NCBI GenBank assembly: GCA_046046915.1
Contig: JBJOIT010000021.1
Location: forward strand, 1-51,356
Length of the DNA stretch: 51,356 nt
Reading direction: 5' to 3'
Source: JBEEJZ01 sp046046915
GTDB taxonomy: Bacteria > Pseudomonadota > Gammaproteobacteria > Burkholderiales > Burkholderiaceae_C
The position numbers and the translations under genes are program-made. Numbering within the stretch: the stretch's first letter is position 1; each line of letters opens with the position of its first letter. The notes under the pieces are model-generated. The model ran no database searches and was not told the origin of the DNA. It worked only from the letters and a program-made list of their open reading frames with translations. Shown here piece by piece: positions 8,867-17,725 of this stretch.

Positions 8867-9709
8867 TCAGAACGTGGCCTGAACGGCTTTCAGAAGCTCG
8901 GGCGTGATCTCTGGCCGCACGCCAAACCAGGCCTCGAAGGCAGGCCTGGCCTGGTTCAGCAGCATGCCCAAACCATTCACTGTGCGATGACCGCGCAGGC
9001 GTGCGGCAGCCAGCAGAGGGGTTTCCAGGGGCACGTAAACGGCATCCGACACGAGTGCGCCGGGGGGAAGATCTTCAAGGGTGATGTCCAGTGCCGGCTG
9101 GCCATGCATACCTTGCGTGGTGGTGTTGACCAACAGTGCGGCTCCGGACATTGCCGAGTTGCGCTCGCGCCATTCGACCACCTTCACCCTGTCGCCCAGC
9201 TCATCAGCCAGTGCCTGTGCGCGCTCGGGCGTGCGATTGCACAGGCGCACCTCGGGCGCGCCTTCATCCAATAAGCCGACCACGATGGCTCTGGCTGCAC
9301 CACCTGCGCCTATCACCAGCGCCGGTCCTGCATCGCCACGCCAACTGGGGTCTGCGTCGCGCAGGCTCTGGATGTACCCGACCCCATCGGTGTTCATGCC
9401 CAGCAAACTGCCGTCATCGCGTACGACGATGGTGTTGACGGCACCGATGCGCTGGGCCACCGGGTGCACCTCATCGACCAACGCCATCACACTGACCTTG
9501 TGCGGCACGGTGACATTGCAGCCCGCAAATCCCAGCGCCGGCAGACCGCGCACGGCAGCCTCCAGGTGCTCAGGCATCACGGGGAGCTGCACATAGGCGC
9601 CCTTCAAGCCATGGTGGGCAATCCAGTGGTTGTGGATGGCCGGGGAGCGCGTGTGCGCCACCGGCCAGCCCATCACACCTGCCAAGATGAATTTGCTGTG
9701 ATCAGACAT
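8867..9709 (-). CDS. aroE: Shikimate dehydrogenase (NADP+)
   Basis: A 280-residue cytoplasmic enzyme reducing 3-dehydroshikimate to shikimate in aromatic amino acid synthesis. Substrate site: HTRSPAIHN (residues 19-27), NVTVPHK with catalytic K71, and NTDGVG with D108. The NADP fold follows with GAGGAA (134-139) and the CNRT phosphate-binding turn, which favours NADP. The C-terminal GLGMLLNQARPAFE helix is typical. The length equals AroE and is shorter than bifunctional forms. It is separated from the downstream pirin by 42 bases. No other aro gene is nearby. Confidence 0.95.
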   Translation of the reverse strand: MSDHSKFILAGVMGWPVAHTRSPAIHNHWIAHHGLKGAYVQLPVMPEHLEAAVRGLPALGFAGCNVTVPHKVSVMALVDEVHPVAQRIGAVNTIVVRDDGSLLGMNTDGVGYIQSLRDADPSWRGDAGPALVIGAGGAARAIVVGLLDEGAPEVRLCNRTPERAQALADELGDRVKVVEWRERNSAMSGAALLVNTTTQGMHGQPALDITLEDLPPGALVSDAVYVPLETPLLAAARLRGHRTVNGLGMLLNQARPAFEAWFGVRPEITPELLKAVQATF

Positions 9710-9759
9710 GTTGTTTTGAACGAAGAATTGGATCCGTGAAAGTATGGCCGACCCAGCCC

Positions 9760-10872
9760 CTAGCGCTGGCCGATGCGCACGTCGCCAAACAAGCCGGTCA
9801 GTTCGCGCGGCTGCGAGCGCCAGTACTGCGGTGGCACTTCAACCTGTGCGCCGAGCTGAGCTGCGGCATGCCAGGGCCAGCGGGGGTTGAACAGCATGGC
9901 CCGCGCCAGGGCCACCAAGTCGGCCTGGCCGCTGGCGACGATGGCCTCCGCCTGTGCCGGCTCGGTGACCAGGCCCACCGCCAGGGTGGGCAAGCCGGTG
10001 GCGTGGCGGATATGTTCAGCAAAGGGCACCTGGTAGTTGGGCCCCAGCGGAATTTTTTGCTGGGTGGACAAGCCGCCGCTGGACACATGGATGAAGTCGC
10101 CGCCGCGCGCCTTGAGGGCGTGCACAAAGGCCAGGCTCTGGGCCTCGTCCCAGCCGCCTTCCACCCAGTCGGTGGCCGACAGGCGCATGCCCACCGGCAC
10201 GCTGGCCGGCAGCGCGGAGCGCACGGCCTCAAAGACCTCCAGCACAAAGCGCATGCGGTTCTCTAAGGAGCCGCCATAAGCGTCGGCACGCTGATTGGAC
10301 AGGGGCGACAAAAACTGGTGCAGCAAATAGCCGTGAGCGGCGTGCAGTTCGATGGCGTCGATGCCGATGCGGTGCGCGCGCAAGGCTGCTGCTACAAAGG
10401 CGTCACGCACGCGGGTCAGATCATCCGCTGTCATGGCCAGGGGGGCGGGTTCATGTGCCGCGTGGGCGACGGCGCTGGGCCCCATGGGCTGCCAGCCACC
10501 TTGGTCTGGCGCAATCAGTTGGCCGCCTTCCCAGGGGCTGCGGCTAGAAGCCTTGCGCCCGGCGTGGCTGAGCTGAATCGCTATCGGCATGCGCGAATGC
10601 TGGCGCACAGCCTTCAAGACCCGGCTCAGGGCATGCTCGTTGCCCTCATTCCACAGGCCCAAGTCGGCGGGCGAGATGCGGCCCTCGGGCTCAACGGCGG
10701 TGGCCTCCAGAATCAGAAGGCCAGCCCCCGATTGCGTCATTTGCCCCAGATGCATCAGGTGCCAATCGCCAGCGTTGCCATCGACCGCCGAGTACTGGCA
10801 CATGGGTGCAATCACGATGCGGTTGCGCAAGCTGAGGCTGCCCAGCATGTAGGGTGAAAAAAGCGTGCTCAT
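9760..10872 (-). CDS. Old yellow enzyme-type NADH:flavin oxidoreductase (YqjM class)
   Basis: A 370-residue TIM-barrel FMN enzyme. Signature regions are SLRNRIVIAPMCQYSA (residues about 13-28), the MTQSGAGLLILEATAV segment, ELHAAHGYLLHQFLSP with the paired residues that contact the substrate carbonyl, and the NQRADAYGG-SLENR motif typical of the YqjM/thermophilic-like class. The C-terminal half has GLVTEPAQAE and the phosphate-binding ALARAMLFNP. Enzymes of this class reduce activated C=C bonds using NAD(P)H. The physiological substrate is unknown. The start at 10872 (MSTLFSPY) follows an MP dipeptide with an alternative ATG two codons upstream. It lies 43 bases downstream of the P-type ATPase gene on the same strand. 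Confidence 0.92.
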   Translation of the reverse strand: MSTLFSPYMLGSLSLRNRIVIAPMCQYSAVDGNAGDWHLMHLGQMTQSGAGLLILEATAVEPEGRISPADLGLWNEGNEHALSRVLKAVRQHSRMPIAIQLSHAGRKASSRSPWEGGQLIAPDQGGWQPMGPSAVAHAAHEPAPLAMTADDLTRVRDAFVAAALRAHRIGIDAIELHAAHGYLLHQFLSPLSNQRADAYGGSLENRMRFVLEVFEAVRSALPASVPVGMRLSATDWVEGGWDEAQSLAFVHALKARGGDFIHVSSGGLSTQQKIPLGPNYQVPFAEHIRHATGLPTLAVGLVTEPAQAEAIVASGQADLVALARAMLFNPRWPWHAAAQLGAQVEVPPQYWRSQPRELTGLFGDVRIGQR

Positions 10873-10915
10873 GGGCAAGTCCTGAAAGGTAAAGACACCA
10901 CCTCTGGCGTCACGT

Positions 10916-13441
10916 TCAAACTGTAGACGATGCGCCGGCCTGCGTGCCCCCTGTTGCCCGCGTCAGCACCTTGCCGATCATGAACACCGGCACCATCCCC
11001 AAGCCAACCGCGAGCGCCGCCCCCCACTGCAGGAGGCTGGGCACCCCAAAGCCAAAGGTCCGTGCAACCGCCGGCACCCCCGTGACGAGCAACAACGCCA
11101 GCAGCGTGCCGCCCAGCACCCATGCACTGACGATTGGCAGGCCCGAGCACATGCGGCGCCAGGACAGTTGTTGGCTGCGGCTGGGCAGAATCAAGGCGGC
11201 ATTGGCCGTGACCAGCACCACAAAGGCCATGGCGCGCGCGACATCCGCTGCCACGCCGTTGGCCAGTGCCGCCATGTAAAGCACGATGACGGCCACCGTG
11301 ACCAGGGTGCCTTGCACCACGCCCTGAACCATGTGAGTGGCGGACAGCAGCGGCTCCGATCTGGGGCGCGGTGGCTGGGTCATCAGATCAGGTTCGCCCT
11401 CTTCGGCCTCAAACACCACCGAGCAGGCCGGGTCGATCACCAGCTCCAAAAAAGCAATGTGCAGCGGCGCCAGCACCAGGGGCAGGCCAAACAGCACGGG
11501 CAACAGCGCCAGGCCCAGCATGGGCATGTGCACGGCCAGCGTGTAGATCATGGCCCGTCGCAGGTTGGCAAAAATGCGCCGCCCCATGGCGATGGCGCTC
11601 ACGATGGTCGAAAAATCATCCTTCAGCAGCACCAGCGAGGCTGCTTCCCTAGCTACATCGGTGCCGCGCTCTCCCATGGCAATGCCGATGTGTGCCGCCT
11701 TCAGGGCTGGGGCGTCGTTCACGCCGTCACCGGTCATGGCCACCACCTCGCCGCGCGCCTTCAATGCCTCCACCAGTGCCAGCTTCTGGGCGGGCTTGAC
11801 CCGGGCAAACACATTCACGGTGCCCAGCTGCCGGGCCAGCCCGGTGGCGTCCATGCCCGCCATGTCGTCGCCGCAAAGTACCTGTTCGCCCTCGATACCC
11901 GCTTGGCGGGCAATGGCGGCGGCAGTGCGCGGGTGGTCGCCAGTGATCATCACCACCCGGATACCGGCACTTTTGCACTGGGCCATGGCCAAGGGCACCT
12001 CGGCTCGCATGGGGTCGGCCAGGGCGATCAGGCCGAGCCACTCAAAGTCGAAGTCGTGTTGCAGATCGGGCCAGCCCTGGTTCAGCGCACGGTGTGCCTT
12101 GGCCACCCCCAGCACCCGCAGGCCTTGGTCGGCCAGGCCTGCTGCCTGATCGGCCACTTCCTGCCGCCGCTCTGCCGACAGGTGGCACAGCTCGGCCACG
12201 GCTTCTGGGGCGCCCTTGGTGGCCACCACGTCGTGCGTTGGCGAGCCATTGCGCCACAGATGGCTCATGGCCAGCAAGCCGGGCGACAGCTCGTACTCAC
12301 GCGCCAATTGCCACTGCGGGTGCAGGTGCTCGGTGTGCGCCAGCTGCTCTGCGGCCAAGCGCAGGCAGGCCTGTTCCATGGGGTCGTGCGGCTCGATCTC
12401 GCTGGCCAGCACGGCGTATTCCAGCAGTTCATGAAAAGGCTCTGGCAAGCCCCCTGCCGGCAACTGCCGAATGTCCAGCACCTTGCCATCCACACACAGC
12501 GCAGCCACGGCCATGCGGTTCTCAGTCAGTGTGCCGGTCTTGTCGACGCACAGCACGGTGGCCTGGCCCAGGGTCTCGATGGCATTGAGCCGGCGGGTAA
12601 GCACTTGCTGCAGCGCCATGCGCCGGGCGCCAAAGGCCAGAAAAATGATCATGATGACCGGAAACTCCTGCGGCAGCAGGCCCATGGCCAGGGTAATGCC
12701 CGCCAGCCAAGCGTTCAGACCGCCCCCGTGCTGCCAGCCGTACAACGCCACCAGCACCAGGCACAAGGACATGCCAATCACCACCAGCCGCCGGGTGAGG
12801 CGGGCCACTTCTTCGCGCAGTGGCGAGGCTTGCAGTTCGATGGTTTGCAGCGACTGCCCGATGCGGCCCAGCTCGGTGTTGCGGCCGGTGGCTTGCACCT
12901 GCATCAAGCCCTGTCCGCTCACCACCATCGTGCCGGCAAACACGCTGCCCTGCGGTGCCTGCTTGGGCACCGCCACCGATTCACCGGTGAGCATGGATTC
13001 GTCCGTGGCCAGCTCGTGGGCCTGCAGCAGCACGCCATCGGCAGGAATGCGCTCACCTTCACGGAGCAGCAGCACGTCGCCACGCACCACCTCTCGCCCG
13101 GCGATGCGCACCACCACGCCACCACGCAGCGCTTGTGCCCGTGGGCTGGAGAGCTCGCGCAAGGCCTCCAGCGCCTGGTCGGTGCGGCGTTCCTGCAGCA
13201 CCGTGACCCCCATGATGATGAGCACAAATCCCAGCAGGATCAGCGCCTCGTGCGCATCCCCCATGGCCAGGTAGAGCGTGCCGGCACCCAGCAGCAGCAG
13301 AAACATGGGCTCACGCACCACCTCCCAGGCCACATCACGCAGGGTGCGGCGTTGGCTCACGCCCAGCTCGTTGGGCCGGTCCTCGCGCAGGAGGCGTGCG
13401 GCCGTTGCGGGGTCTAGCCCCTCAGGGGTGTCCGGATTCAT
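10916..13441 (-). CDS. P-type cation-transporting ATPase (P2-like, no metal-binding N-domain)
   Basis: An 841-residue membrane pump. Features in order: a short N-terminal cation-ATPase domain; the actuator loop with the DESMLTGESVAVPK motif; helix 4 with PQEFP; the phosphorylation site DKTGTLTEN with D300; the nucleotide-binding KGAPE; the hinge GDGVNDAPALK; and a C-terminal bundle of about six helices including a MPMLGLALLPVLFGLP segment. Overall it resembles calcium-type (PacL-like) pumps. However, the helix-4 motif is PQEFP where Ca2+ pumps have PEGLP, so the transported ion is not predictable. There is no heavy-metal HMA domain and no CPC motif, so it is not CopA/ZntA-like. The start is taken at 13441 (MNPDTPEG); the frame stays open upstream without conserved sequence. 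Confidence 0.9.
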   Translation of the reverse strand: MNPDTPEGLDPATAARLLREDRPNELGVSQRRTLRDVAWEVVREPMFLLLLGAGTLYLAMGDAHEALILLGFVLIIMGVTVLQERRTDQALEALRELSSPRAQALRGGVVVRIAGREVVRGDVLLLREGERIPADGVLLQAHELATDESMLTGESVAVPKQAPQGSVFAGTMVVSGQGLMQVQATGRNTELGRIGQSLQTIELQASPLREEVARLTRRLVVIGMSLCLVLVALYGWQHGGGLNAWLAGITLAMGLLPQEFPVIMIIFLAFGARRMALQQVLTRRLNAIETLGQATVLCVDKTGTLTENRMAVAALCVDGKVLDIRQLPAGGLPEPFHELLEYAVLASEIEPHDPMEQACLRLAAEQLAHTEHLHPQWQLAREYELSPGLLAMSHLWRNGSPTHDVVATKGAPEAVAELCHLSAERRQEVADQAAGLADQGLRVLGVAKAHRALNQGWPDLQHDFDFEWLGLIALADPMRAEVPLAMAQCKSAGIRVVMITGDHPRTAAAIARQAGIEGEQVLCGDDMAGMDATGLARQLGTVNVFARVKPAQKLALVEALKARGEVVAMTGDGVNDAPALKAAHIGIAMGERGTDVAREAASLVLLKDDFSTIVSAIAMGRRIFANLRRAMIYTLAVHMPMLGLALLPVLFGLPLVLAPLHIAFLELVIDPACSVVFEAEEGEPDLMTQPPRPRSEPLLSATHMVQGVVQGTLVTVAVIVLYMAALANGVAADVARAMAFVVLVTANAALILPSRSQQLSWRRMCSGLPIVSAWVLGGTLLALLLVTGVPAVARTFGFGVPSLLQWGAALAVGLGMVPVFMIGKVLTRATGGTQAGASSTV

Positions 13442-13567
13442 GCAGTGGTGCGTCCTTGAGATGCGGAATTGTTGCTGGCATCCATGAGCTTTGCTTTGTC
13501 GAGTTCGCACCCGCAGTGCCTGGTTGAGGGTTCTATAGACGGTTTTGTAATGAACAACTTAAAAATC

Positions 13568-13584
13568 ATTCGTTTGCCATATGG
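13568..13584 (+). promoter_or_regulatory. Candidate sulfate-regulon operator upstream of the first sbp gene
   Basis: The sequence ATTCGTTTGCCATATGG lies about 50-70 bases before the first sbp start. It resembles, in the opposite orientation, the inverted-repeat element at 17726-17748 before the second sbp. The common part is ATTCGTTT followed about two bases later by CA-A. CysB-type LysR regulators bind upstream of sulfate genes, and cysB is encoded between the two. Assignment as a CysB site is an inference from position and similarity. Confidence 0.35.
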
Positions 13585-13635
13585 AAAGAGTGGCAGATCA
13601 TTCACCCATCGCAAGCACTTATGGGCAGAAAAATC

Positions 13636-14655
13636 ATGAAAAACCGTCGTCAAATTCTTCAGACCGTATCGGCCGTCGTGCTGGCCGCTACCACTGGCGC
13701 CGTTGGCATGGCGCAGGCCCAGCAGGCCGTGACCCTGCTCAACGTCTCGTATGACCCGACCCGCGAGCTTTACGTCGAGTTCAATGCCGCCTTTGCCAAA
13801 CATTGGAAAGCCAAGACCGGGCAAGACGTCACCATCAAGCAAAGCCACGGTGGCTCGGGCAAGCAAGCCCGCTCGGTGATTGACGGCCTGGACGCCGATG
13901 TCGCCACCCTGGCCCTGGCGGGTGACACCGATGCCCTGCATGCCAACGGCGGCTGGATTCCCAAAGACTGGCAAAAACGCCTGCCCCACAACAGCTCGCC
14001 CTATACCTCCACCATCGTGCTGGTGGTGCGCGAAGGCAACCCCAAGGGCATCAAGGACTGGGATGATCTGTCCAAACCGGGCATCAAGGTCATCACCCCC
14101 AATCCCAAGACATCGGGCGGTGCGCGCTGGAATTACCTTGCCGCCTGGGAGTTTGCCAAGCGCAAATACGGTGGTGCCGCCCAGGCCAAGGACTTCGTGA
14201 AAAAACTCTACGAGAACGTCCCCGTGCTGGACACCGGTGCACGCGGCTCTTCCATCACCTTTGCCCAGCGCAACCAAGGCGATGTTTTTATCTCGTGGGA
14301 AAACGAGGCCTATCTGCTTGAAAAGGAGTTTGGCTCCAAGTTCGATGTGGTTTATCCCACGCTGAGCATCCTGGCCGAGCCGGCTGTGACCGTGGTGGAC
14401 AAGAACGCCGACAGAAAAGGCACCCGCGCCGTGGCCACGGCCTATCTCGAATACCTTTACAGCGATGAAGGCCAGGACATTGCCGGCAAGAACTTCTACC
14501 GCCCCATCTCTGAAAAAGCCCAGGCCAAGTACGCCAAGCAGTTCCCCAAACTCAAACTGTTCGACATCGACCAGGCTTTTGGTGGTTGGACCCAGGCGAC
14601 CAAGGACCACTTTGCCGACGGCGCCAGCTTTGACCAGATTTACACCAAGAAGTGA
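13636..14655 (+). CDS. sbp: Sulfate ABC transporter periplasmic substrate-binding protein (copy 1)
   Basis: A 339-residue exported protein. The signal peptide ends near AQA-QQ (residues about 1-30). The mature part starts with VTLLNVSYDPTRELY, then QSHGGSGKQAR, GADVATLALAGDTD and TPNPKTSGGARWNYLAAW. These are the anion-contacting segments of the sulfate/thiosulfate-binding (Sbp/CysP) family. In the periplasm it would deliver sulfate or thiosulfate to the CysTWA permease encoded 4 kb downstream. The start at 13636 (MKNRR) follows the basic signal-peptide pattern better than the ATG five codons upstream. It is clearly homologous to the second sbp at 17828 but sits apart from the permease genes, next to a nitroreductase and cysB. 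Confidence 0.93.
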   Translation: MKNRRQILQTVSAVVLAATTGAVGMAQAQQAVTLLNVSYDPTRELYVEFNAAFAKHWKAKTGQDVTIKQSHGGSGKQARSVIDGLDADVATLALAGDTDALHANGGWIPKDWQKRLPHNSSPYTSTIVLVVREGNPKGIKDWDDLSKPGIKVITPNPKTSGGARWNYLAAWEFAKRKYGGAAQAKDFVKKLYENVPVLDTGARGSSITFAQRNQGDVFISWENEAYLLEKEFGSKFDVVYPTLSILAEPAVTVVDKNADRKGTRAVATAYLEYLYSDEGQDIAGKNFYRPISEKAQAKYAKQFPKLKLFDIDQAFGGWTQATKDHFADGASFDQIYTKK

Positions 14656-14774
14656 AGTCTGCGGTGCGTGAGCGAAATGATGGCGCGTGCAAGGGTTAGC
14701 GCCTGCCCCATAGACTCGCCGGGTTGCCCGCCATCATGACGGAAACATCTCTTCAACTCTGCAATTGGTAAACC

Positions 14775-15377
14775 ATGTCCGACCACACTTTGACCGAACT
14801 CTCCGACGCCGCCCTCAACCAACTGTTTCGCGAGGCACGTACCGTGCATGCGTTCAAGCCGGTTCCCGTCAGCGATGAGACCGTGCAACGCCTCTATGAC
14901 CTGTTGAAGTGGGGCCCGACGGCCTTCAACGCCCAGCCTGCACGTTTTGTATTTGTGCGCAGCGCAGAGGCCAAAGCCAAACTGCGCCCCGCACTGGCCC
15001 CTGCCAATGTGGCTCAAACCGATGCGGCCGGCGTGACGGTGATCGTGGCACAGGACACGCGTTTTTACGAGCACCTGCCCACACAGTTTCCGGCCTTTGA
15101 CGTCAAGCCTATGTTCGAAGCCAATGCCGCCATGGTGGAGGCAACGGCCGCACGTAACAGCAGCCTGCAAGGTGCTTATTTGATCCTGGCTGCGCGGGCC
15201 TTGGGTCTGGACTGCGGCCCCCAGTCGGGTTTTAACCCGCAGGTGGTGAACGAGGCTTTCTTTCCGGACGGCCGTTACCAAGTGAACTTCATCGTCAACC
15301 TCGGCGTGGCTGACCCAGCAGGTATATACCCGCGCGGTCCACGCCTGGCGTTTGACGACGTGGCTCAAATTATTTGA
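14775..15377 (+). CDS. Nitroreductase-family protein, RutE-like (malonic semialdehyde reductase family)
   Basis: A 200-residue FMN-dependent nitroreductase fold. The RutE subfamily is suggested by the N-terminal EARTVHAFKPVPVSDETV, the KWGPTAFNAQPARFVFV cofactor segment, the LQGAYLILAARALGLDCGPQSGF block and the C-terminal PRGPRLAFDDV. The length matches RutE (about 196). In E. coli RutE reduces malonic semialdehyde during pyrimidine breakdown, but no other rut gene is present here. The position between sbp and cysB does not support a pyrimidine role, so the substrate should be regarded as unknown. There are about 120 bases between the upstream sbp and this start. Confidence 0.85.
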   Translation: MSDHTLTELSDAALNQLFREARTVHAFKPVPVSDETVQRLYDLLKWGPTAFNAQPARFVFVRSAEAKAKLRPALAPANVAQTDAAGVTVIVAQDTRFYEHLPTQFPAFDVKPMFEANAAMVEATAARNSSLQGAYLILAARALGLDCGPQSGFNPQVVNEAFFPDGRYQVNFIVNLGVADPAGIYPRGPRLAFDDVAQII

Positions 15378-15440
15378 TGCGGGCTTGATGCGCAGGCGGC
15401 CACCGTACCGCCTGATCTGAGCGCCCGAAGAACGGGTTTC

Positions 15441-16367
15441 ATGAACTTTCAACAATTGCGTTCGGTGCGTGAAGCCGAGCGTTGCGGCTTCAACCTTACC
15501 GAGGTGGCTGCCGCCTTGCACACCTCCCAGCCTGGTGTCAGTCGCCAGGTTCGTGAACTTGAAGAGGAGCTGGGCGTCGAGCTCTTCGTTCGCTCTGGCA
15601 AGCGCCTTCTGGGCCTGACCACGGCAGGCAAGGCCCTGATGCCCATCATTCAGCGTGTCTTGCTGGACGCCGAGAGCCTGCGCCGTGCCGGCCAGGAGCT
15701 GCAGGGGCGTGAAGAAGGGCGCCTGTCGATTGCGGCCACCCACTCCCAGGCCCGCTATGCCTTGCCACATGTGGTTCGCGACTTCCGTCAGCGTTACCCG
15801 CGCGTGACCTTGCACCTGCACCAGGGCTCACCCAAGCAGGTGGCCGAAATGTTGTTGTCGGGCGAAGCCGATATTGGTGTAGCGACCGAGGCATTGGCCA
15901 GCTACGAGCAGCTGGTGACCTTGCCCTGCTACCGCTGGAGCCACAGCATCGTGGTGCCGCCGGGTCATCCGCTGCTGGATTTGCCCGGGCCCGTCACCTT
16001 GCAGGATCTGGCGCGCTTTCCCATCATCACCTACGAGGTGGGCTACACCGGGCGTTCGCACATCGACGATGCTTTTGCAGAGGTAGGCCTGCAGCCAGAC
16101 GTGGTCTTGACCGCCATGGATGCGGACGTGATCAAGACCTACGTCGAGCTTGAAATGGGCGTGGGCATCGTGGCCTCGATTGCGCTGGACGAATCCCGCG
16201 ACCGCGACTTGCGCACCCTGGATGCTGGCCACCTGTTTCAGATCAATGTCACCCGTTTGGGCATCCGGCGCAATCACTGGCTGGCCGGTTTTGCCTTTGG
16301 CTTTATCGAAAATTTTGCCCCCTCCCTGACCCGCGAGGTCGTGCTGGAGGCTGTGGGCGAAATGTGA
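15441..16367 (+). CDS. cysB: LysR-family transcriptional regulator CysB-like
   Basis: A 308-residue LysR regulator. The N-terminal winged helix (residues 1-60) has MNFQQLRSVREAERCGFNLTE-type helices and the TSQPGVSRQVRELEEELG recognition region characteristic of CysB/Cbl. The effector domain includes the THSQARYALPHVV segment, in which CysB has threonine/serine residues that bind sulfate or O-acetylserine-type ligands, plus YRWSHSIVVPPGHPL. In proteobacteria CysB activates sulfate uptake and assimilation genes under sulfur limitation. It lies between two sulfate-binding protein genes, which fits that role. Cbl or SsuR paralogues are close alternatives. Confidence 0.9.
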   Translation: MNFQQLRSVREAERCGFNLTEVAAALHTSQPGVSRQVRELEEELGVELFVRSGKRLLGLTTAGKALMPIIQRVLLDAESLRRAGQELQGREEGRLSIAATHSQARYALPHVVRDFRQRYPRVTLHLHQGSPKQVAEMLLSGEADIGVATEALASYEQLVTLPCYRWSHSIVVPPGHPLLDLPGPVTLQDLARFPIITYEVGYTGRSHIDDAFAEVGLQPDVVLTAMDADVIKTYVELEMGVGIVASIALDESRDRDLRTLDAGHLFQINVTRLGIRRNHWLAGFAFGFIENFAPSLTREVVLEAVGEM

Positions 16368-16446
16368 ATTGGGGCGGCGGCAGACTGTCAAGATGCCAAG
16401 CCGTCCAAGACTGAGGCAAACTATTGTCCTGAGCGCATTGCGATCC

Positions 16447-16464
16447 AGACTTCGGCATAAGTCT
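16447..16464. promoter_or_regulatory. Short inverted repeat upstream of the BLUF gene
   Basis: AGACTT (16447-16452) and AAGTCT (16459-16464) form a perfect 6-bp inverted repeat with a 6-base spacer, about 100 bases before the BLUF start. It could be an operator half-site pair or a weak hairpin. Its length is within what could arise by chance. Confidence 0.2.
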
Positions 16465-16561
16465 TACGCTGTGGAGTGCAGCCTTGCAAGAGGCTGGCGC
16501 GATGCTTCTCAACTTTACTTAATTGAAGAAAAATCCCAGTCATTCATACAGGAGCAAAGAT

Positions 16562-16984
16562 ATGGAATTTACTCAACTGATCTACGTCAGTGACTTGGTT
16601 GACAGGAATGAAGGCGAACTTGGGCCAATTCTGGAATCTGCTATTCGTCACAATCGTGAAGATGATATTACGGGTATGTTGCTCTATTCTGGGGGTAACT
16701 TTTTGCAGGTACTTGAAGGCAGCAAAGACCAGGTTGATCAGACATATAAGCGCATCTGTCGAGATCCACGACACGCCAACATTATTGTGTTGATGGAAGA
16801 AAAAGTCACTGAGCGTCACTTTGGCGACTGGAGTATGGGTTATCGACAATTAGGTGCAGATGATGTCGAAAAATTTCCCAAGTACGCATCCTTCTTTCAG
16901 TTCGGGTTCAAATCCGCAAACTTCAAGGCGAAGCCCGGCATCGCGTTAGAAATGTTAAAACTATTCAGCAAAGGCATGCTTTGA
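16562..16984 (+). CDS. BLUF-domain blue-light photoreceptor, short single-domain type
   Basis: A 140-residue protein consisting of one FAD-binding BLUF domain plus a short helical tail. The photocycle residues are present at the positions seen in PixD/BlrB-type proteins: Y8 (LIYVS), N31 (RHNRED), Q49 (FLQVLEG), and W90/M92 (DWSMG). Light rearranges the flavin-Gln-Tyr hydrogen bonds. Short BLUF proteins signal through separate partners; no EAL or cyclase domain is attached. The start at 16562 is supported by GGAG at 16551-16554, whereas an upstream in-frame ATG lacks this. The base composition is visibly more AT-rich than that of the flanking sulfate genes, which suggests acquisition. A possible output partner in the window is the diguanylate cyclase 6 kb away; that is speculation. 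Confidence 0.93.
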   Translation: MEFTQLIYVSDLVDRNEGELGPILESAIRHNREDDITGMLLYSGGNFLQVLEGSKDQVDQTYKRICRDPRHANIIVLMEEKVTERHFGDWSMGYRQLGADDVEKFPKYASFFQFGFKSANFKAKPGIALEMLKLFSKGML

Positions 16985-17035
16985 TCTTTGTGGGGTACTG
17001 GCACCACCACTGTGGACCGCGCCAGGCCCCACGAC

Positions 17036-17182
17036 TCAAAGCTTCTGTCCACGCAGCAGGCGCACGATCACGGCGACGATGGCGACCACCAACAGGATAT
17101 GGATCAAGCCGCCCATGGTGTAGGACGACACCAGGCCCAACAGCCAGAGCACGAGGAGGACGATCGCGATCGTTTCAAGCAT
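17036..17182 (-). CDS. Lmo0937-family small membrane protein
   Basis: A 48-residue peptide. It starts MLETIAIVLLVLWLLG and has two hydrophobic segments (about residues 4-18 and 25-42) separated by a short polar SSYTMGG turn. It ends RLLRGQKL before TGA. This pattern matches the Lmo0937 family of tiny membrane proteins, common in proteobacteria and often stress-associated. The minus-strand sequence AAGGA lies about 9 bases before the ATG. It lies 40 bases downstream of the BON lipoprotein gene on the same strand, so the two are probably one stress-type transcript. Confidence 0.8.
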   Translation of the reverse strand: MLETIAIVLLVLWLLGLVSSYTMGGLIHILLVVAIVAVIVRLLRGQKL

Positions 17183-17222
17183 TTTGTGATTCCTTGTCGA
17201 GGGTCAAAAACATGGAAGTGAC

Positions 17223-17540
17223 TTAGCGGCCCTTGATCCGCATGTCGTTCTTGACCTTTTTTACCCCCTGGATGTCACGCGTGATCGCGACGGCTTGATT
17301 GATGTCCTCCTGCGAGCTCACAAAGCCGCTCAATTGAACCTCGCCCTTGAAGGTTTCGACGTTGATCTCACTGGACTTCAGGGTGGGCTCGTTGAAGATG
17401 GCTGTTTTGACTTTGGTGGTGATCCAGCTGTCGTCGAAGTATTCCCCGGTGCCTTCTGTTGTGGTGGTTGAGGCGCAACCAACGAGGGCTGCTAACAGAA
17501 GTGCCATCAAGACGGTGCTCAGATATTTGAAGTGACGCAT
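17223..17540 (-). CDS. BON-domain lipoprotein
   Basis: A 105-residue envelope protein. The signal peptide has the lipobox LVGC with C22 as the lipidated cysteine. After a Thr-rich linker follows a single BON domain (about residues 38-103), with DDSWITTKVKTAI at its start and VQLSGFVSSQEDINQA in the middle. BON domains bind phospholipids or anionic surfaces; single-domain lipoprotein forms resemble half of OsmY or DolP. AAAAGG lies about 12 bases before the ATG on the minus strand. The start at 17540 is fixed by the signal peptide, although the frame stays open upstream. Probably co-transcribed with the Lmo0937-like gene. Confidence 0.9.
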   Translation of the reverse strand: MRHFKYLSTVLMALLLAALVGCASTTTTEGTGEYFDDSWITTKVKTAIFNEPTLKSSEINVETFKGEVQLSGFVSSQEDINQAVAITRDIQGVKKVKNDMRIKGR

Positions 17541-17725
17541 GTGTTTTTTCCTTTTTGAGATGAGGGCAGCCAACCATGGCTCGCCAACCGCTTGAATTGT
17601 TTGCAGCCCGACCCGTGAGAGCGATTGACAGCACGCAAGCAAGTCTGAGGGCGACGGGTGGCTAGGCTGCCGATTGGGAATGGATCAATGCGGCTCATGC
17701 CATGCGCCCATGGTGAGGGCACTGT

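Noticed and set aside
11168..13417. Long plus-strand open frame (749 codons) opposite the P-type ATPase
   Set aside because: Antisense shadow of a high-GC gene: His/Gln/Gly-rich translation without domain features, whereas the minus strand encodes a full ATPase.
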